64,000 nt of DNA from Pachypanchax playfairii (GCA_006937955.1 SSNP01000024.1:4547845-4611844); one strand, 5' to 3'. Counted from the stretch's first letter, positions 41,101 to 56,100 are shown. Made by a program: numbers and translations. Notes: a model not told the origin generated them from the letters alone.

Positions 41101-44100
41101 TTAAAAGTGCTCTACAAATACAATGGTATAGCATGGCACGGTATGGTATGGTATGGTATGGTATGGTATGGTATGGCATGGTATGGTATGGTATGGTATG
41201 GTATGGTATGGTATGGTATGGTATGGTATGGTATGGTATGGTATGGCACGGTATGGTATGGTATGGTATGGTATGGTATGGTATGGTACGGTACGGTACT
41301 GTACTGTACGGTACGGTATGGTATGGTATGGTACGGTACGGTACGGTACGGTACTGTACGGTATGGTATGGTATGGTATGGTATGGTATGGTATGGTATG
41401 GTATGGTATGGTATGGTATGGTATGGTATGGTATGGTATGGTATGGTATGGTATGGCATGGTATGGTATGGTATGGTATGGTATGGCACGGTATGGTATG
41501 GTATGGTACGGTACGGTACGGTATGGTATGGTACAGTACGGTACGGTACGGTACGGTATGGTATGGTACTGTATGGTATGGTACGGTATGGTATGGTATG
41601 GTATGGTATGAGGTCATTTCCCAGCATTCAGAGCGGTCAGTCTATCTACAATATGCAATATTAAGACATAATAAGCCTGAAAAGATGTTGAGTTGACTGT
41701 TCCATTCACTCATCTTCTACACAGTCAGTTTTAAACTGGCCAGCTTTGTGCATGCCTCCTTGGCCAAGTTAATAGATCCAACTGAATTAGACTAGACTTT
41801 GAACACAGTGAATATAGAGTGGTGAAGCTGAGAGTGAAGCACGGATAAAGGGGGTGAAGGAAAAGATAAATGGATAGAAGACAGAGGAAGAAGGTTAATT
41901 GAAAGAGAAAAAAAGGAGAAGGGTCAGATCTCAGGAGCTGTGGGGTGGTCTCTCGCCAACTCTTTCTCGCTTTCTGTTCTTACATGTGTGTGAGTGTAAA
42001 TGTGTGATGGTCAGAGTGTGTGAGTGTGTCTGAAGGGAGATAGTGTTGTAGACCTAATGAGGACAAAACTAATTAGAGTCTGCCTTGCACAACTCTGCAA
42101 TGACGCTCTCGCTGGACCCACAACTCTTTCCACCTCTACCACAACCACCAGACAGAGTAGGAAAATACACCACCGAGACTTTATTCATTTTCACTTTTCA
42201 TCCTCGCTTAAAAGCAGATTTCACAAGCAGAAGAAAAATGACAAAACCTTTGCTGTGTGACTGCAGCCATGTCAGTAAAAGAGAACGGTGAAAAAGAAGG
42301 ACTGCAGCTGCTGCTGACCTGGTGACTTTGACATTGCCTTTAATCCTTTTTACTCCCTTTCCTTCTTTATCTTTCAAAGCCTTATGACCATTCCACCCTC
42401 CAGGATGTTCACTTTCAGAGCATCTTGATTTGTCCAGGCCCAGCGGTGCTGAATGATCACGTGATGCTCAGGCCAACATGTGGCTTGAGTTCCTCAGTGT
42501 CTGTCCCTGAGCTCACCCTGTGTCCTGTGGTCCACACATTGTGTAATAAGTATATACTGGAGTCTGACTTAATCGTAGTGTTGTGATAACACTGTTATTT
42601 CTCTGATCTGGCCTGGGTGTGTGACTCAGAAGGTGTAATCTCTCCCTTCATATGGTGTTTGGAGCCCCAAACTGGATTATCACAACTGAAGACAAATAGA
42701 ATGTCTCCTCTTAATCGGTCTTTGCGTCACTGTTTCTGCCCCTGATTAACATCACATGACCTGATTTTTCTGCCATAAATATTTGAAGTCCTTAAAAAGT
42801 CCTTTGAGTTCTGCTTATATATGCAAACCCTGTTTGATCCTGTTTAAATGAGCTAACAATGTGTATTAGTGTTCATTTGTCAGTTGTTTAATGTATCTTC
42901 ATCTCAGTATTACGACTAGCAGGCGGTTTATGCTCACTTACTCTTAATTATAATCTGAACTGTATATCGTTGATGGAAATGCTCTACAGCACTCAGAGAC
43001 GTACTGCAATCAAACAGTTGACTTCATTACGTCAGCTGACTAGCAGTATTCGTGATTTAGATTACACATCAATACATTACATTCAACTTTTTGTATGGTG
43101 GCAGCAAGGCTGAAATAGAAATGCCAACAAAATAAAAACCGAGCTATTAATGCATGATGCAAAATTCATCATAAACCAAGTGACATAATCAGAAAAGCAG
43201 GAAGACCACTGGTATTAAGTTAGGCGTAATGCAGATGTTGAAGCCAAAACGAGGGAAGCTGCCCTCTTATGGTTGGCTGCAGTACAAGTTTTAAGTCCCA
43301 CCTCCTCTAAGTGAATGAGGTATTTACCTGACTCTATAGTGCAAATACTCTTGTTCCAAAAGTACAACAGAAGTATTATTTTGTTTTAAAGTTATTGTTG
43401 AGTATATATATGTGGCTGTGGCTCAGTGGGTCTCCCAACCAGAAGGTTGGTGGATCGATCCCGGCTTCCACCACCACATGTCGAAGTGTCCTTGAGCAAG
43501 ACACTGAACCCCATGTTGCCCCCCTGGTTTACATATCAGGTTGTGTGAATGAGTGAATGTAAAACTTGTAGTGTGAAAGCGCTTTGAGTTGTCTGAATGA
43601 CTAGAAAAGTGCTATACAAATAAAGGACATTTACATTTATCTCCTATAATTAAGAAAAAACAAACAAAAAAAGCCACAAATTTATGGTGCAAATTATTAT
43701 ATGGTTTCACAAAACTTTCTAGAATATAAGGTCAGATTTGTTGTATCCCTAAAACATAACACTTTATTATTAAAGAAATAGAAACACTTTTTTTGTCTTT
43801 TCTTCAAATCTTTAAAATGTTCAGTCAATTAAAAGAATCAGTGCTGGTGACCAGCTTTGTTGGAAAGTCAGAATTTATAGTTTGGGTTTTGGAGCAACAC
43901 GTGTTTCATGTGAAAAGTTTGTTTTTTTCAGGAAAAGCTTTACTGATTTCAGCAAGACAATGTTTTATGTATTAATCCAGCAAAGCTCAACAATTCAAAT
44001 GGTGAATTTTGTGTTCTAATTTGGCTTTTGGCTGTCTAATTCTAAAATTTGACACAAGAAAAAAATACATATAATTTTTTTGGAGAATTGCAATCAGCCA

Positions 44101-47100
44101 GTGAGAGCTGCGCTACTACTGGACCAGGAGAGAAATATTGTCTAGAATGTACATTTACTATATAGAAAGTTGCTAATCATTCATAAGAGTTTATCAGTCA
44201 GCTTCAGTAACATTTTGCATTTGCAGAAGTAGGTAAAGCCTTTCTATCATTTGCTGTCTGAGTTGTGCTTTCATCAAACATTATTTTACCAGCAAACCTT
44301 TTTCAAAATGTGGAGCTTGTCAGAATTTTCATTCTGTGTATAAAGTTAGCTATTATTAAGCATTGTACCTTCTGGGTATTTGCAAAGTCTTCCACAAAAG
44401 GGTGTGGCAGCAACAAGTGTACAATGACAAAAAACAAACAGTAATAAATAATCAAAGGGAAATGGGCCAGACATTTCAGTTCATCTCTAACTGGCTCACA
44501 AACCAGGAAGATTTCAGTTCAGCACCAGCAGAGTGATGTCATTGGCCATTATGGATAATGATTTTGCCCCATTATTAGCTTCCTGTGCTAACGATTTTGT
44601 ACCCACACCCACCGGGACCATGCTAACGCTGCCGGGCTAAGTACTGCTATAATTGGTCTTTTGGCTAATTGAGCACTGTAGCTAAAAGCTTCCCTCAGAC
44701 TGTGTTATTTGTGACATCTTGCAACTTGACTGTCTGTTGCAAAATATCAACTGTTTTTGTCCCACTTATTGTTGCTCCTCCTTGCATTGGGTCTGCTCTG
44801 CATTGTGATCCTTCTGTCCACAGATCTATCTCTGTCGTCCCAGAGGCTTATCTCTTTACTCGCTTAAATTAGATTTTTAAGGTCATTAACTGATCCAGGT
44901 TATTATACTAATGCATCGGGGGTGTTCCAGATTTGACAAACGATTGGAAAGAGATAATGAGACTTATATAGACATCTGATATTAGCACACGGTGTGATGG
45001 GAAAGGGAAGACAAAGAAAAAAAAGAACAACGTGTTTATCACTAGATTTACTCTCTAACATTCATTGGCCAGACAACTGGAGTGTGTTAAAGAGCTATAT
45101 TAGAGTGTGTGTGTGTGTGTCTGTGTGTGAGTGCGGGTGTTATTGGCATGTCTGGCAGCTCTCTCAGTCCTCAGACAGGCTGGTCTTTGTGCCCTGTCTG
45201 ATGTCATAATTTGTCTGACGTATGCTTGCCAAAAGGAGCCTTTGGTCAGAAAATCACATGGCTGTGTGTGTGAGCGCAGACTCGTGCTTGTGTATTCTTG
45301 TCACGCGCACTGATCCAGACATCGCTTTTCTTGACTGAAGGTTGCTTCGGGGAGCAAGATGGAGAGGCAGGGCTGTTGGGAGATAATTAATAATGCACGT
45401 GGATTTTGGGGATTGCTGTAGTCCAGACTTGAGCTTCTATAGTTGTCACAATGGTCACAGCGTGTTAATGGTGCTGCAGCAGCCACTACAAGAGGAAAAA
45501 GAGAAAATCCACAAATGATAGGAAGAGTTGGATTATGTAGTTTTAGTCTGAATAAGTCATTTTGGATGAGAAGATTGAAAGATCATCTTTGCATCAGTGG
45601 GTGATTAAGGGAGTGAACGTGCAGAAAGGAAAGTTCCATTCAACCTTTTCGAGGGTATGTTGTCAGAGACGGTGTTAAAATCACCTGCACAGACCGCTTT
45701 GATTAAAATGAATAAGAGCAACAGTCTGTATCTGTGCCTCTGTCTGCGTCTCTCCCCCTTCTCCCTCTGCTGTTCGTGTCTTTGTCTGTCGTCCCTTTAT
45801 GGGAGAAATTCTGCCATAGAATTTTAGCGGTGTGCCAGTTTTATTTTATTTTGTTCACTCAAATAAAACATGAAGTCCTTTAGAAGCTTTTTAAAGTGTC
45901 AATCATGTCATATAAAAAAGAAAAGTAAAACATTACTAATAGAAAACTGTGGCTCAGGTTGTCCATCTAGATCCACTGACTGATGTGTCAGCTGACTTCT
46001 AAATAAAAATCCGCACTCAGTCTCGAGGACATCTACTTTTAAAAGATTTGAAGTACTTTGTGCCAATCCAACCAGAATCCTGTACGGATTTAATGTTAAT
46101 TTTAAACGAGCTACGAAATAATTTTTTGTGATATTGGTTGGTTTAATGGCGACTGCAAGCTACTGTATGTCAAAATGTCTTTGTCTGAGTGATCAGCCCT
46201 TTTCTCTTTACACGGTCAGGTTGTTCACAATACATTTGATTTATTTTTTAAATGTTTCATTTATTTAAAGCTAAGAATGTAATAAAAAAAACAACCCGGT
46301 GTCCTTGTAACCTTCATCTAGTTAAGCTGGATGAGATTGCAACACAAATTACATATGTTCAAAATAAACATTATATAGTTTGTAAAATGCGCTTGGGGCA
46401 GGTTCCCTTTGGAGAATGAACTTGCAGAAAGACAAAAAGAAGACAAGCTGATCAGACAAGACAAGAAGACAGAGCATTTGGGAGAACGTGTGAACGACAG
46501 ATGCAAACAGTCTGTTGGCACATTAAGTTGTCAGTGGAGGACAGGCAGACAGGTGAAGGCGGGACAGAGTCAGTTTCAGTAAAGTCTAGTTGTCACCACC
46601 TTCTTCGCTACCTCTGGATCAGATGGATGCACCATTAACCTCTACTGACACTGTTTAGATGGTGAAGGTGGAAACAAGCTGAGAAAAAGGCCTGAACAGG
46701 CTCGTTCAGTCCTGTATGTCCAGACACCAAGAACCGACTCCAAAAAATATCATTTTTTTTAGGTTTCACTCCAAAATGATCCTTTTTTCTGACATATTTA
46801 CAATTTTCTCTAAATAACACAAATACTCTCCAAGTGGTTATTGTGCAACATGTTCCCAGTACAGCTTGTTAAACTGTTTCAGAGTTTAGAACCTGTTGCA
46901 CTTTATAAACCAACGCAGAGACGGTGCTTGAAGAGTATAAGTAGGATATCTTTTCTAATAGAGAGCAATGTATGGTCACAGCTGATTACACACAGGCAAA
47001 CCCTTTCTAGAGATGACATGCTGGAGTTTAGTCAGCCAGAGGGAATGTGCTCAGAAAATCAAAAGACATTAACCAATTAGCTCTGATCAATAGTCACAGC

Positions 47101-50100
47101 CACACGGGGACACGCCAGACTCCGAGCATTGTTAATGTGTGCCTCTGGGCCTGGAGGAAGGCTGGGAATACTACTAACCTTCTCCGCTCACAGCCAATGA
47201 AAATGTTGGAAGAACTGTCGACGCGCTGCAGCTCTCCAATACGAAGTATCTCTGCTGCTGTCGCCAGGCAGAAAGGGCTGCAAGAGGCAACGCAACGAGT
47301 AGAAAGAGAGAGAGGTAGAAAGAAGAGAAGTGTTCGAGGAATTGGAGAGTGTATGTGTTAGGCTGTGAAAGCAGGTGTTATAGTGGGTCGCAGCGAGCAG
47401 CAGGTAATCTCACTGAGATAAGCAGTAGCATGACAGCCAGCCTTTAATTCCTCATGAGAGGGGGCACTTTGGCGTTATCACAAAGCTGCTCCCAAATCCC
47501 TTTTGGAAAATAGATTTATGAAAAAAAAAAAAAGCGGTAATAGTAAAGAGTGGACCAGCGATGCATTTTGATGAGGTAGGCAAAAGGAGAAGAAAGGCAG
47601 GGTAGGATTCCTGCTCTGCACATTCTACGCATGAACGTACACAGATCACACCGCTGCAGCTGCACCGCTCTGTAGTTATGATGAGGAGAATAAATATCAG
47701 CATGGGGCTCAGGACGTAAGAGCGACTGAGGTGAAAGGAAGGGAACAACCAGAAGGGAGAGGAGTAACGAAAGAGGAGGAGACATGGAAGATATTACACC
47801 TATCCAGGGGAGTGTTTGAAGGGAGCGGGCATTATGAGAGTGTAAATTACACTCTGTCCCCGTCCCCTTAGGCTGCTGTGACTGCAGGATGAATATAATC
47901 AGCCACAGCAGCGAGCTCCCAGACACAGTGCTCAGTCTGTAGGCATAATATTAGACTACCATAATGTCTGTATGTTTGCTGCTAAACGAGAAGTCTCCTA
48001 TCGCGAATTGACTGAGCATCTGTTCTCCGGCCACTTGCTTTCCAGAAATAATCACAAATATTGACACATTTTGGTTAATTTGGGAGGCAATCGATAGTCA
48101 TTCTAGCAGTTTATGAAACATCAAGTCAGATGGCCTCATAGGTGGTGGACTGAAGAAGAATGTGGAGGATTGTAAAATGGAATTTCCAATATAATTCCTA
48201 TTTGGAGCTGAACCATGAACACAGCTGCAGCTCAGATACTTCTTTTTCCTGTTTTTTTTTTTTTTGTTTCTGTTTAACTCTTTTTCTTTAGTGGTACATC
48301 TTATTATTCTATTCTGATCTCACGTCTCAATCTAGTTTTTTGTTTCATTGTTTTTCTTGCACATAATTCCCTCCTATCAGAATCAGCTAAAGACGTTTTA
48401 ACTTTGAATACTGAGAACTAAACCATCTGATGTTCTGAAAAGCAAATGCCAAGAAAAACAAACAAAAAAAAAATATTTTTCTGGTGTGGAATTAAAAGAG
48501 TTAAACATGCCCTATTGAGTTTTAAGAAAGAAAGATTTTTTAAGATTATACAGCCTCGTTGATTTTATGCTCAAATGATCAACACATTCATCCAGGAATT
48601 GATTAATAAATAATAGGGATGTTTCTAAGATAATTCAAGATTATTTTCTTGAGTTAATCTGTGGTGTAGACCTGAGAAAAGAAAGCTAAAGCAAAAGTGA
48701 TTTGTTCTTTCACAACAAATGAGGTGGTGGGCCAAGATGTAAAACATGTAAGGTCAGCTCCCTCTAAATAGAAGCGCAACAACTTGAGTCAAGGCCCATT
48801 AATTCCCTACATCAGACTGCTGTTAATGGGAAGACTATTCTAATCCACCACTTTTCTTCTCCTTGTCCTCCCCATCCTCTTCCAACTTTGTCTTGAATCT
48901 CCAACCCGGGTCAGGGTCGGTGTTCCAGGGAGAACTGTAAGTACCTCCATCCTCCTCCTCACCTAAAGACACAGCTGGAGATTAATGGAAGGAACAACCT
49001 CATCCAGCAGAAGAACATGGCCATGCTGGCCCAGCAGATGCAGCTCGCCAACGCCATGATCCCCGGCACACAGCTACAACCAGTGGTGAGTAGACTCATC
49101 TTAGCAAACGTTCACAAGTATAACAGAATAAAGGGTTACACAAGTGGAGAGATTTTTAGAATTCAATTATTGACCACAGCTAAAACAATAAAAACAAACA
49201 ACAGGAGATTTTTCAGATTGGAAAAGTTATTAGAAATAACTGAGTCTTACAGATTCCATGCTTTCAATTCTAGAAGACGAACACTGAAACATCTTGATAT
49301 GAAAGTATAATCACAATGTGTCCAATTTAAACAAAAATCTGAACACTTTTTTTCTGTATTTGCCAGTTTTTAGCCAGAGAAAGATTTGATCAGCCCAGAT
49401 GTTGGTTTGTAGTTACAGATCATGACACCTTCAGACAACATTCTGAAGACTCAAACCCTTGAAATACATACGGGTTCTGTTTTTTTTTATTTTTATTATT
49501 AATAAGCAGTTTTAACTTTTAATCCAGATTTGCTTTATAGACTAACTGGAGGCATATTTGCAGTTTTGAAAACCAAAAAGTCTAATTTCTTGACTTTTCC
49601 GATCTCATACAGGACCTTGTAACTGCAGTTAGGAGACTTAACGTTATAAAATTAGCTTTCACCGATGGTGCAATGAGATAACCGGAATGTATCTGACAAT
49701 TATCAATTTATATTGTTATTATTTATTTATTTTCTATTGTTATTATCTTTGTCATCATCATCGCTGGCGTTATCATCGTCATATTTTAATTAATGTTGTA
49801 TTTGTTTTCATCATGTTATTCTCTTTTCAATGTGATTTATTTGTTCATGTATTAATGTTCATCATGCCAGTCTAAATTATATAGATATAGGCGAAAAGCT
49901 TTGACTCTAAAACAATGAGGAAAGTTAATAGTAACACTTTTTTCTCTGGGTTCAGAGAGTCTGTGGCACTTGAAGTCATCGTCTCACCTTTTCTTCTGTT
50001 TCTTATCTTTAATTGATAGTAATTTTATTTCAAATTCATTTCACACTCAGAAGAGTTGTAGACGCTGCACGCTCGGTTGCAGCTAGCTGTTGATCAGTTA

Positions 50101-53100
50101 GAAGCTGACACCTCAAAAGCTGCGTTGAGAGGTCCGCTGAGAAGAACAGAGGAAACACCACGGCAGGATTTAAAGAAGCAAGAGATCTTCCTGAAACTGC
50201 TGAGCCTTTCTATTCTGTTTGTGTCACGAGGAGAAAGTAAAGTAAAGAGAGCATGAGGAAGACAGGCTGACAGAAAAGGACACAGCAGAAGAAGACAGAA
50301 GACAGAAGAGATAAAGGGGCAGAGCAAAAGGCAGGCAGGTAAAGTGAAGGTGATAGGACGACAGCAGACCTTTAGACCTGCACAACAAAGGAGACTTAGA
50401 GGGGAACACGTCGTGTTTAAAAGGCAACAAAGGATGTGGCTGAGTTCAAGCCTCTTTCAGAAATCAGACCTTCTTCTTCCTTCATCTCTCCCTCGGGTCT
50501 TTATTTCCTGCCTCCACCTTTGGTATCTTGACAAAAAAAAAATGTTCTGCTCCCCTCCTACATCTGTCCCACATCCCACACGTGCGTAAAAGGTAGAGCT
50601 TTCATTTCACGCATGGATCTGTAGAGAGGATTGGGGGGGGGGGGTAATAAGGGTCTATTACATCTGTCTGTGAGTGATGCTGCTCATAATACTTTTTATT
50701 AGAGGATCAGCATCAGCAGATAATCCTCATTACACACTTATAGTACTGTGTCACTTCCTAATTCATTTGTTCACCTACTCCTAGTACAACAATCAAAAGG
50801 GAAATTTATTGTAGCATTACTTGTAGACACATTTTGAAAATAGGAGAAAAAAAGTCCCAAATCCTCAAAACTCATTCAGTGTTTTGAATCTTTTAAGGAA
50901 ACACGATAAGTAGAACGATTCAGATTTCTGTCGGGTTTTTCTCTGTGTACTCCAGTTTCCTCCTTCCATCTAATACTTATTATGTTATTTCATGATTCTA
51001 AATTAACCTTAAAGTGAGTGTAACTGGATGTATAGATTCTGACACAGCTCACACGTTCTGTTTGGCCCGTTTAAAATAGTTGCTGTGCTTTTAAAAGAAT
51101 CTCTGGGATGTTCCATAAAAGGCCCAAACGAGGTCACAACTTTTTGCTAGATGATATCACTGCATTGTTACAATTTCATGTCTGTGAGACTTTTCAGTGA
51201 CATCATGTCTCTCACATCCAAACCTTGAGCTCCAGCTAATATCTGAAATTCATATTTATCCAGCACACATTGCTTAAACTCTTCTGCCACTTTTTTTTTT
51301 TTTTAAGGACATGAGAAATTTGAGAGTTTACGATCTAATTTCTTGTTTTCTGATTCAACACAGAGCTGTGAGGAGGTTTTTAGGACAAACGTTGCTGTCC
51401 AGTTCTGGCTGCTACCACTCCTCCATTACTCACTGTGTCCTCTTGGCAGGGGCTCAGGAGACAATCCTCAGTCTGGGGCTGAGGTCAGGAACGTGTGAGG
51501 AAAATGTGCAGTGCACTGTGTTAGCTTGTGTACTCTTTAGCCTTCTTCACAGAGAACTGCAGAAAGAGATGTGAGGAGGATGTTTTCGGCACTGAAATCC
51601 AGCTCAATGCAGACAAGCAGAGCATTTCCTACAAAGCGTGGATGCACAGTTTGACGTCCCTCATTATTATTGCTGTTATTTGTCGGATCTCGGGGTTCAT
51701 GAAGCACACGAATCTATCTGATGAAAGAGAGAGTGTGACGACACATGCTAACTAGAGCCCTCATTTTACTGTTAGTAAGACAGGCAACGTATTCTTGCTG
51801 CACATGTATAATGCTGTTATTACTCTATTTTTGCCCCCCCCCCACGCCACCCCCTCCACTCCCACAACCACAAATGCAGTTTTTTCTCTGCTTTGCTAAA
51901 TCAAACTGCATGCATCTTTTCTATCGACGGTCATATTTAGGTGCTAAGACTTCATAATTTTGGTGTATTTTAACAACCTTTTTTTATAAATCCCTATGTA
52001 TTTGCTTGTGCTCTGCAGCCCATGTTTTCAGTCACACCCAGCCTTGCCACCAATGCCAATGCTGCTGCCGCAGCAGCAGCTGCTGCATTTAACCCCTACC
52101 TTGGCCCCGTGTCGCCTGGTCTGATGCCCGCTGACATCTTGCCCACCGCGCCTGTACTGGTCACCAGCAACCCCAGCGTTCCTGTACCTGCTGCTGCCGC
52201 CGCTGCTGCTGCACAGAAACTCATGAGGACAGACAGACTGGAGGTGAGAAGCACTTTTACAGGCGTGGTAATGACCACAACACAAACAACAAACGAGCTT
52301 CAAACTGCAGATTACAAAGATGAGTGGATTTGCTTCATTTTTTTTTTTCTTAATCAGTTAAAAAGCAGATCAACAAACTGGCCACCGAGAATCTTTTTTA
52401 GCTGCACGAACAGACTGAGCTTTGAAAGAAGGAATATGTCGATTTGAATATCAAAGTCATGGGCTGGAGTATCCTGCCTCGACAGTTTCTGTTTGTAGGC
52501 TTTAATTATGTGTCTGGTACACAGTTTCTGTCACAGTAGCTACATATTATTAGCATAAGTCAGTCATTACCAACTTGAGCAAAGAAGCAGAGACAGTAAT
52601 GGGATAATCTCTTTACAAACATCACCCATGTCGTTGTAATTAACAGGCTGGAGACAGCATGGTTTGGCACAAACTCAAGACATTTCATTTAAAAAAAATG
52701 TTTTTCTTCTTCTTCTATGAAACCAGTTATTCATTTGAAACCCGATGAGTGCCCCTCCCCTTGCTTGCTAATTGGACAGTAAGTCAATCTCATCCATTAT
52801 GTAGCTGCACTCGGGAAACACTCCTAGCGGAGTAATGGGGAAATCGTTGGACGCAGGCAGGAGGCGTGCAAGAACGTTAGGAAGGTTACATATAGGTTGT
52901 AATTTTTGGTAGCTGGGTAATTGATGGGGGTGAGGCTGAATGAGTCACTGGATGTGGTGAAGGAGGGAACAACATGCTGCGTGAGGGAATGGGTCAATGA
53001 TGGGAAAGAGAAATGCGGGGGGGGTAGATTGGAAATCAATTTGTAGCCCTGTTGTGGTCTGGGACAAGCACACGAAGATAACACGAGCAAAGAATATGGC

Positions 53101-56100
53101 AGCGATCGGATTTTCATAGAAGAAGCTGTGGCTGAGCATAAATGCAGGCAGATTGAGTATTTAGAATTAAAAGTCTACTAGATAAGCCAAATATGTGAAA
53201 TATTTATGAGCTAGTCACAAAAACAATCCTCTCAATGCGTATTTGTCCACTCGAGCCTAGTGGTTAAATGTCTTAATTTGGGAAAAAGTTAGATCGAGCT
53301 TCTTTATTTTCTCCTTGGAACAAGGTTTGCTAGAAATATCACAGAGAGAAGTGGCTGCTATGTTTTAGTTTCAAGTGTGTGTCATTCAAAATAAACATAG
53401 CTGGAATTCTGCGGACAGACACGCATACCAGTCAGTAAGATTAGTTATGGACTGTTTTCTTGAGGCTGAGAAGTTCCTATTTTAGAAGACGGTCCTGGAG
53501 ACTGGTTTATTTAAAAAAAGAAATTCTCCTTTTTATTTATTTATTTTTTTGTTTTTCATTGTTTTTATTTATTTTTTTAAATTTGCTGCAGCAACCTGCA
53601 AAATCTCTGAATGCATTGAGTTGTATGTTTGCTCACCCACAGTTACAGCGATGTAAACGTTTAAGGAGCACAGTTACCGTGGAGACAGAAGCATGATTAG
53701 TGATAAGGTTCTTGTTTGTCCAGTGGATTATTTTCATTAGTTTAACTTCTGCTAATGCAGAACCGTTTAGAAACGCACACGCCTGCACACCTGCAGCCCC
53801 ACGAATATCTAACAGCTGCCGTTTAATCTTTTCTTGCTAATTTTTTATTTATTTATTTTTTTCCCAGTGGCTGCTGCTCTCAACCTCTGTCTCCTGAAAC
53901 CCCATCTGTCACTCCTTTTCCCTTTATACATCAACCATGCTAATATCTTCTGTTCTTTCTCCCTCCCTCACCAGATTCACTAACATCTGCCTAACAACAA
54001 GGCAGCTTCTCTTTACAAGTAAAAAAAAAAAAAAAAAACTCACCAGCATCAATAGTATTGGTAGCAGCAGTGGGAAATAAATGTTTTATGTAGTTTCACG
54101 TGTTCGGAGCGAGAGAGACTTACTTAAAGAAATAAACGAGAGGCCGAGCGATGCCCCCATTCCTCCTGCTGATCAGTCATGCTCCACGACTGGTTGTCAT
54201 GTCAGAGTTGGTAGCTTTTTGTCTGGCAGCTGAAGACAATAAGACCGATAAACAGACCTGTTGGCCGAATAGCTTGTTCTGTCACAGTAACTGATGAATC
54301 AATACAATTCTACGTTTCATTTAACGGGGATTTGCATTTTGAATGCAGATCAGAAAATGCCTGAGCAGAGATCTGAAGTTATTGCTCTTCTTCTTTAGGG
54401 GAGACATTTGTTTTGCAGAAAAAAAAAAATGCAGCCTCATTATGAGCGTGCACCCAGCTGGTGTGTGTATTTGTGTTATTTATTATGTGTGTACTGCTTA
54501 TTGCGTCAGTTAAAACCTCCCTTGAGGGTAACCAGCCTCTTATTTCCCATGAGCCTCACTTAACCAATACAATCATACTGAAGCAATTACTTTCCTCCTT
54601 GTGTTTCCTGCTGTTCGTGCAGGTGCTGCCCCCTTCAGCTCATCCTGAAAACGACAACAACCCCCATTTATTTAAATAATGCATGCATGTTGTGTGATTG
54701 ATGAAACTGTAAATCCTGGTTAAAAGCAGTTCGGCATATCAGTCAGCAGTAATCGCCAAACCTGTCATAAAGATTAGTTGGCAATGTCTGCTGTAGTAGT
54801 TAAATTCTGAAATGATTCAACAGATTGATCAGTTCATTAAATTTGAAGCAAAACGAGCATTAACTTCATTATTCGTATCTGGGTTGGAAGTTTACATGAA
54901 GCTATTGTGTGATATGAAATTCTGACTGGTTTGTTTGGATCCTAGGTATGCCGGGAATACCAGCGAGGGAACTGCACACGTGGGGAGAACGATTGTCGCT
55001 TCGCCCACCCGGCAGACAGCACTATGATTGACACCAATGACAACACAGTCACTGTGTGTATGGACTACATAAAGGGCCGCTGTTCGAGGGAGAAGTGCAA
55101 ATACTTTCACCCTCCGGCTCATCTGCAGGCTAAAATCAAAGCCGCTCAACACCAAGTCAACCAGGCTGCGGCTGCTGCAGCCTTGGTAGGTATCTGTTCA
55201 CAGATTACACCACCAGGATCAGAAAAAGGGACAAAATCACACATTCTAACAAACATGGAAGTCTTCATTGTGCTTCCTTTTTTAGCTTTAAACTACTTTA
55301 CATTAAACACACGGTCAATGTAAGCTTTACTAGCAGCAGGCTGTAGTGTTCATGCTAGTGTGTGACTGAGCCTTCTGCTCCTCTTTTTGCTTGTTTGGCT
55401 GCTTTGTTAGTTGTATAATTTGCTGTTTAGTCAATATTTAGCCGGCACTAAATTTTTTTTGCTGAGAACTGTGTAGAGACCTCTGTACGGTTTCATCTTG
55501 TTCCTGCAATGCAGTGATCAGTCTCTCTGGGGACACGTTTAAGGTTTTGCTCAGCTAAATCCTGTAGATGACATTGTTTAGCAGGTAACAGAAAAAGGAG
55601 GAGTTGCTTGATTTTAGATGACACTTCAAATTTAGATTCTTATATAAACTTGGGAAAACAGGCTAGGGTTGTACAGTCATCTCTTTAAATTCCTACGTTA
55701 CTGGAGTAAATCCACATAGCAACTCATTTTAATGAACAAATACAAGTCAATAAACTAACTGACTGATGATTTTTGACATTTTTTTCTACTTACTGAAGAG
55801 CATGCAATATATTTTTTAAGTATTCAAATTACAGCTAATGAAATCGTTGGCTTTGCATGAGCTTAAGAGGAAAATATAATAATAAACGACAGACAAAAAT
55901 CCAATTATATATGGTTAAAAGAGAATAAAGAATTAATAATGTAGATTAAAATAATTTCTTTTTATAAAAGAAAAGCAGCAGAAACCGACAACTGGCGGAA
56001 TGAACTTCTAAGGTTGAACTAAGGTTGAAGTCTATATGAATTTAAAGTAATACAGTAATACAATACTTAAGATTAGGGGGCTGTAAAAAAAAAAAAGCTG

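Larger units (their letters stand above)
25651..48914 (+). other. mbnl1: Long intron between coding exons 1 and 2 of mbnl1
   Basis: About 23.3 kb of mostly AT-rich intron with GT-AG ends. Recognised contents are a CA/TG run (28429-28447), a fish interspersed repeat (31863-32095), an AT run (32096-32119), a TTAA MITE (33609-34175), a candidate repeat (39760-40230), the pentanucleotide array (41122-41610) and a SINE (43411-43636). One ambiguous base, N, lies at 35780. In the remaining parts (25651-28400, 28450-31860, 32140-33600, 34180-39750, 40230-41120, 41611-43410, 43640-48914) I see no exon or RNA gene. GC-richer islands at 28711-29169, 38780-39060 and 47060-47450 stand out and could be conserved non-coding elements. 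Confidence 0.9.

Noticed and set aside
41027..41696. Several open frames of 150-199 codons on both strands
   Set aside because: They arise from the 5-bp satellite, whose period keeps all frames open; the peptides are pure repeats.
43411..43482. tRNA gene
   Set aside because: A and B boxes are present, but there is no closed acceptor stem and the sequence continues into a fish SINE body.
47452..47926. 98- and 136-codon minus-strand frames
   Set aside because: Overlapping frames without recognisable domains or a splice context; likely chance.
52028..52303. Minus-strand frames over exon 3
   Set aside because: Shadows of the GCN alanine codons on the opposite strand of a real exon.
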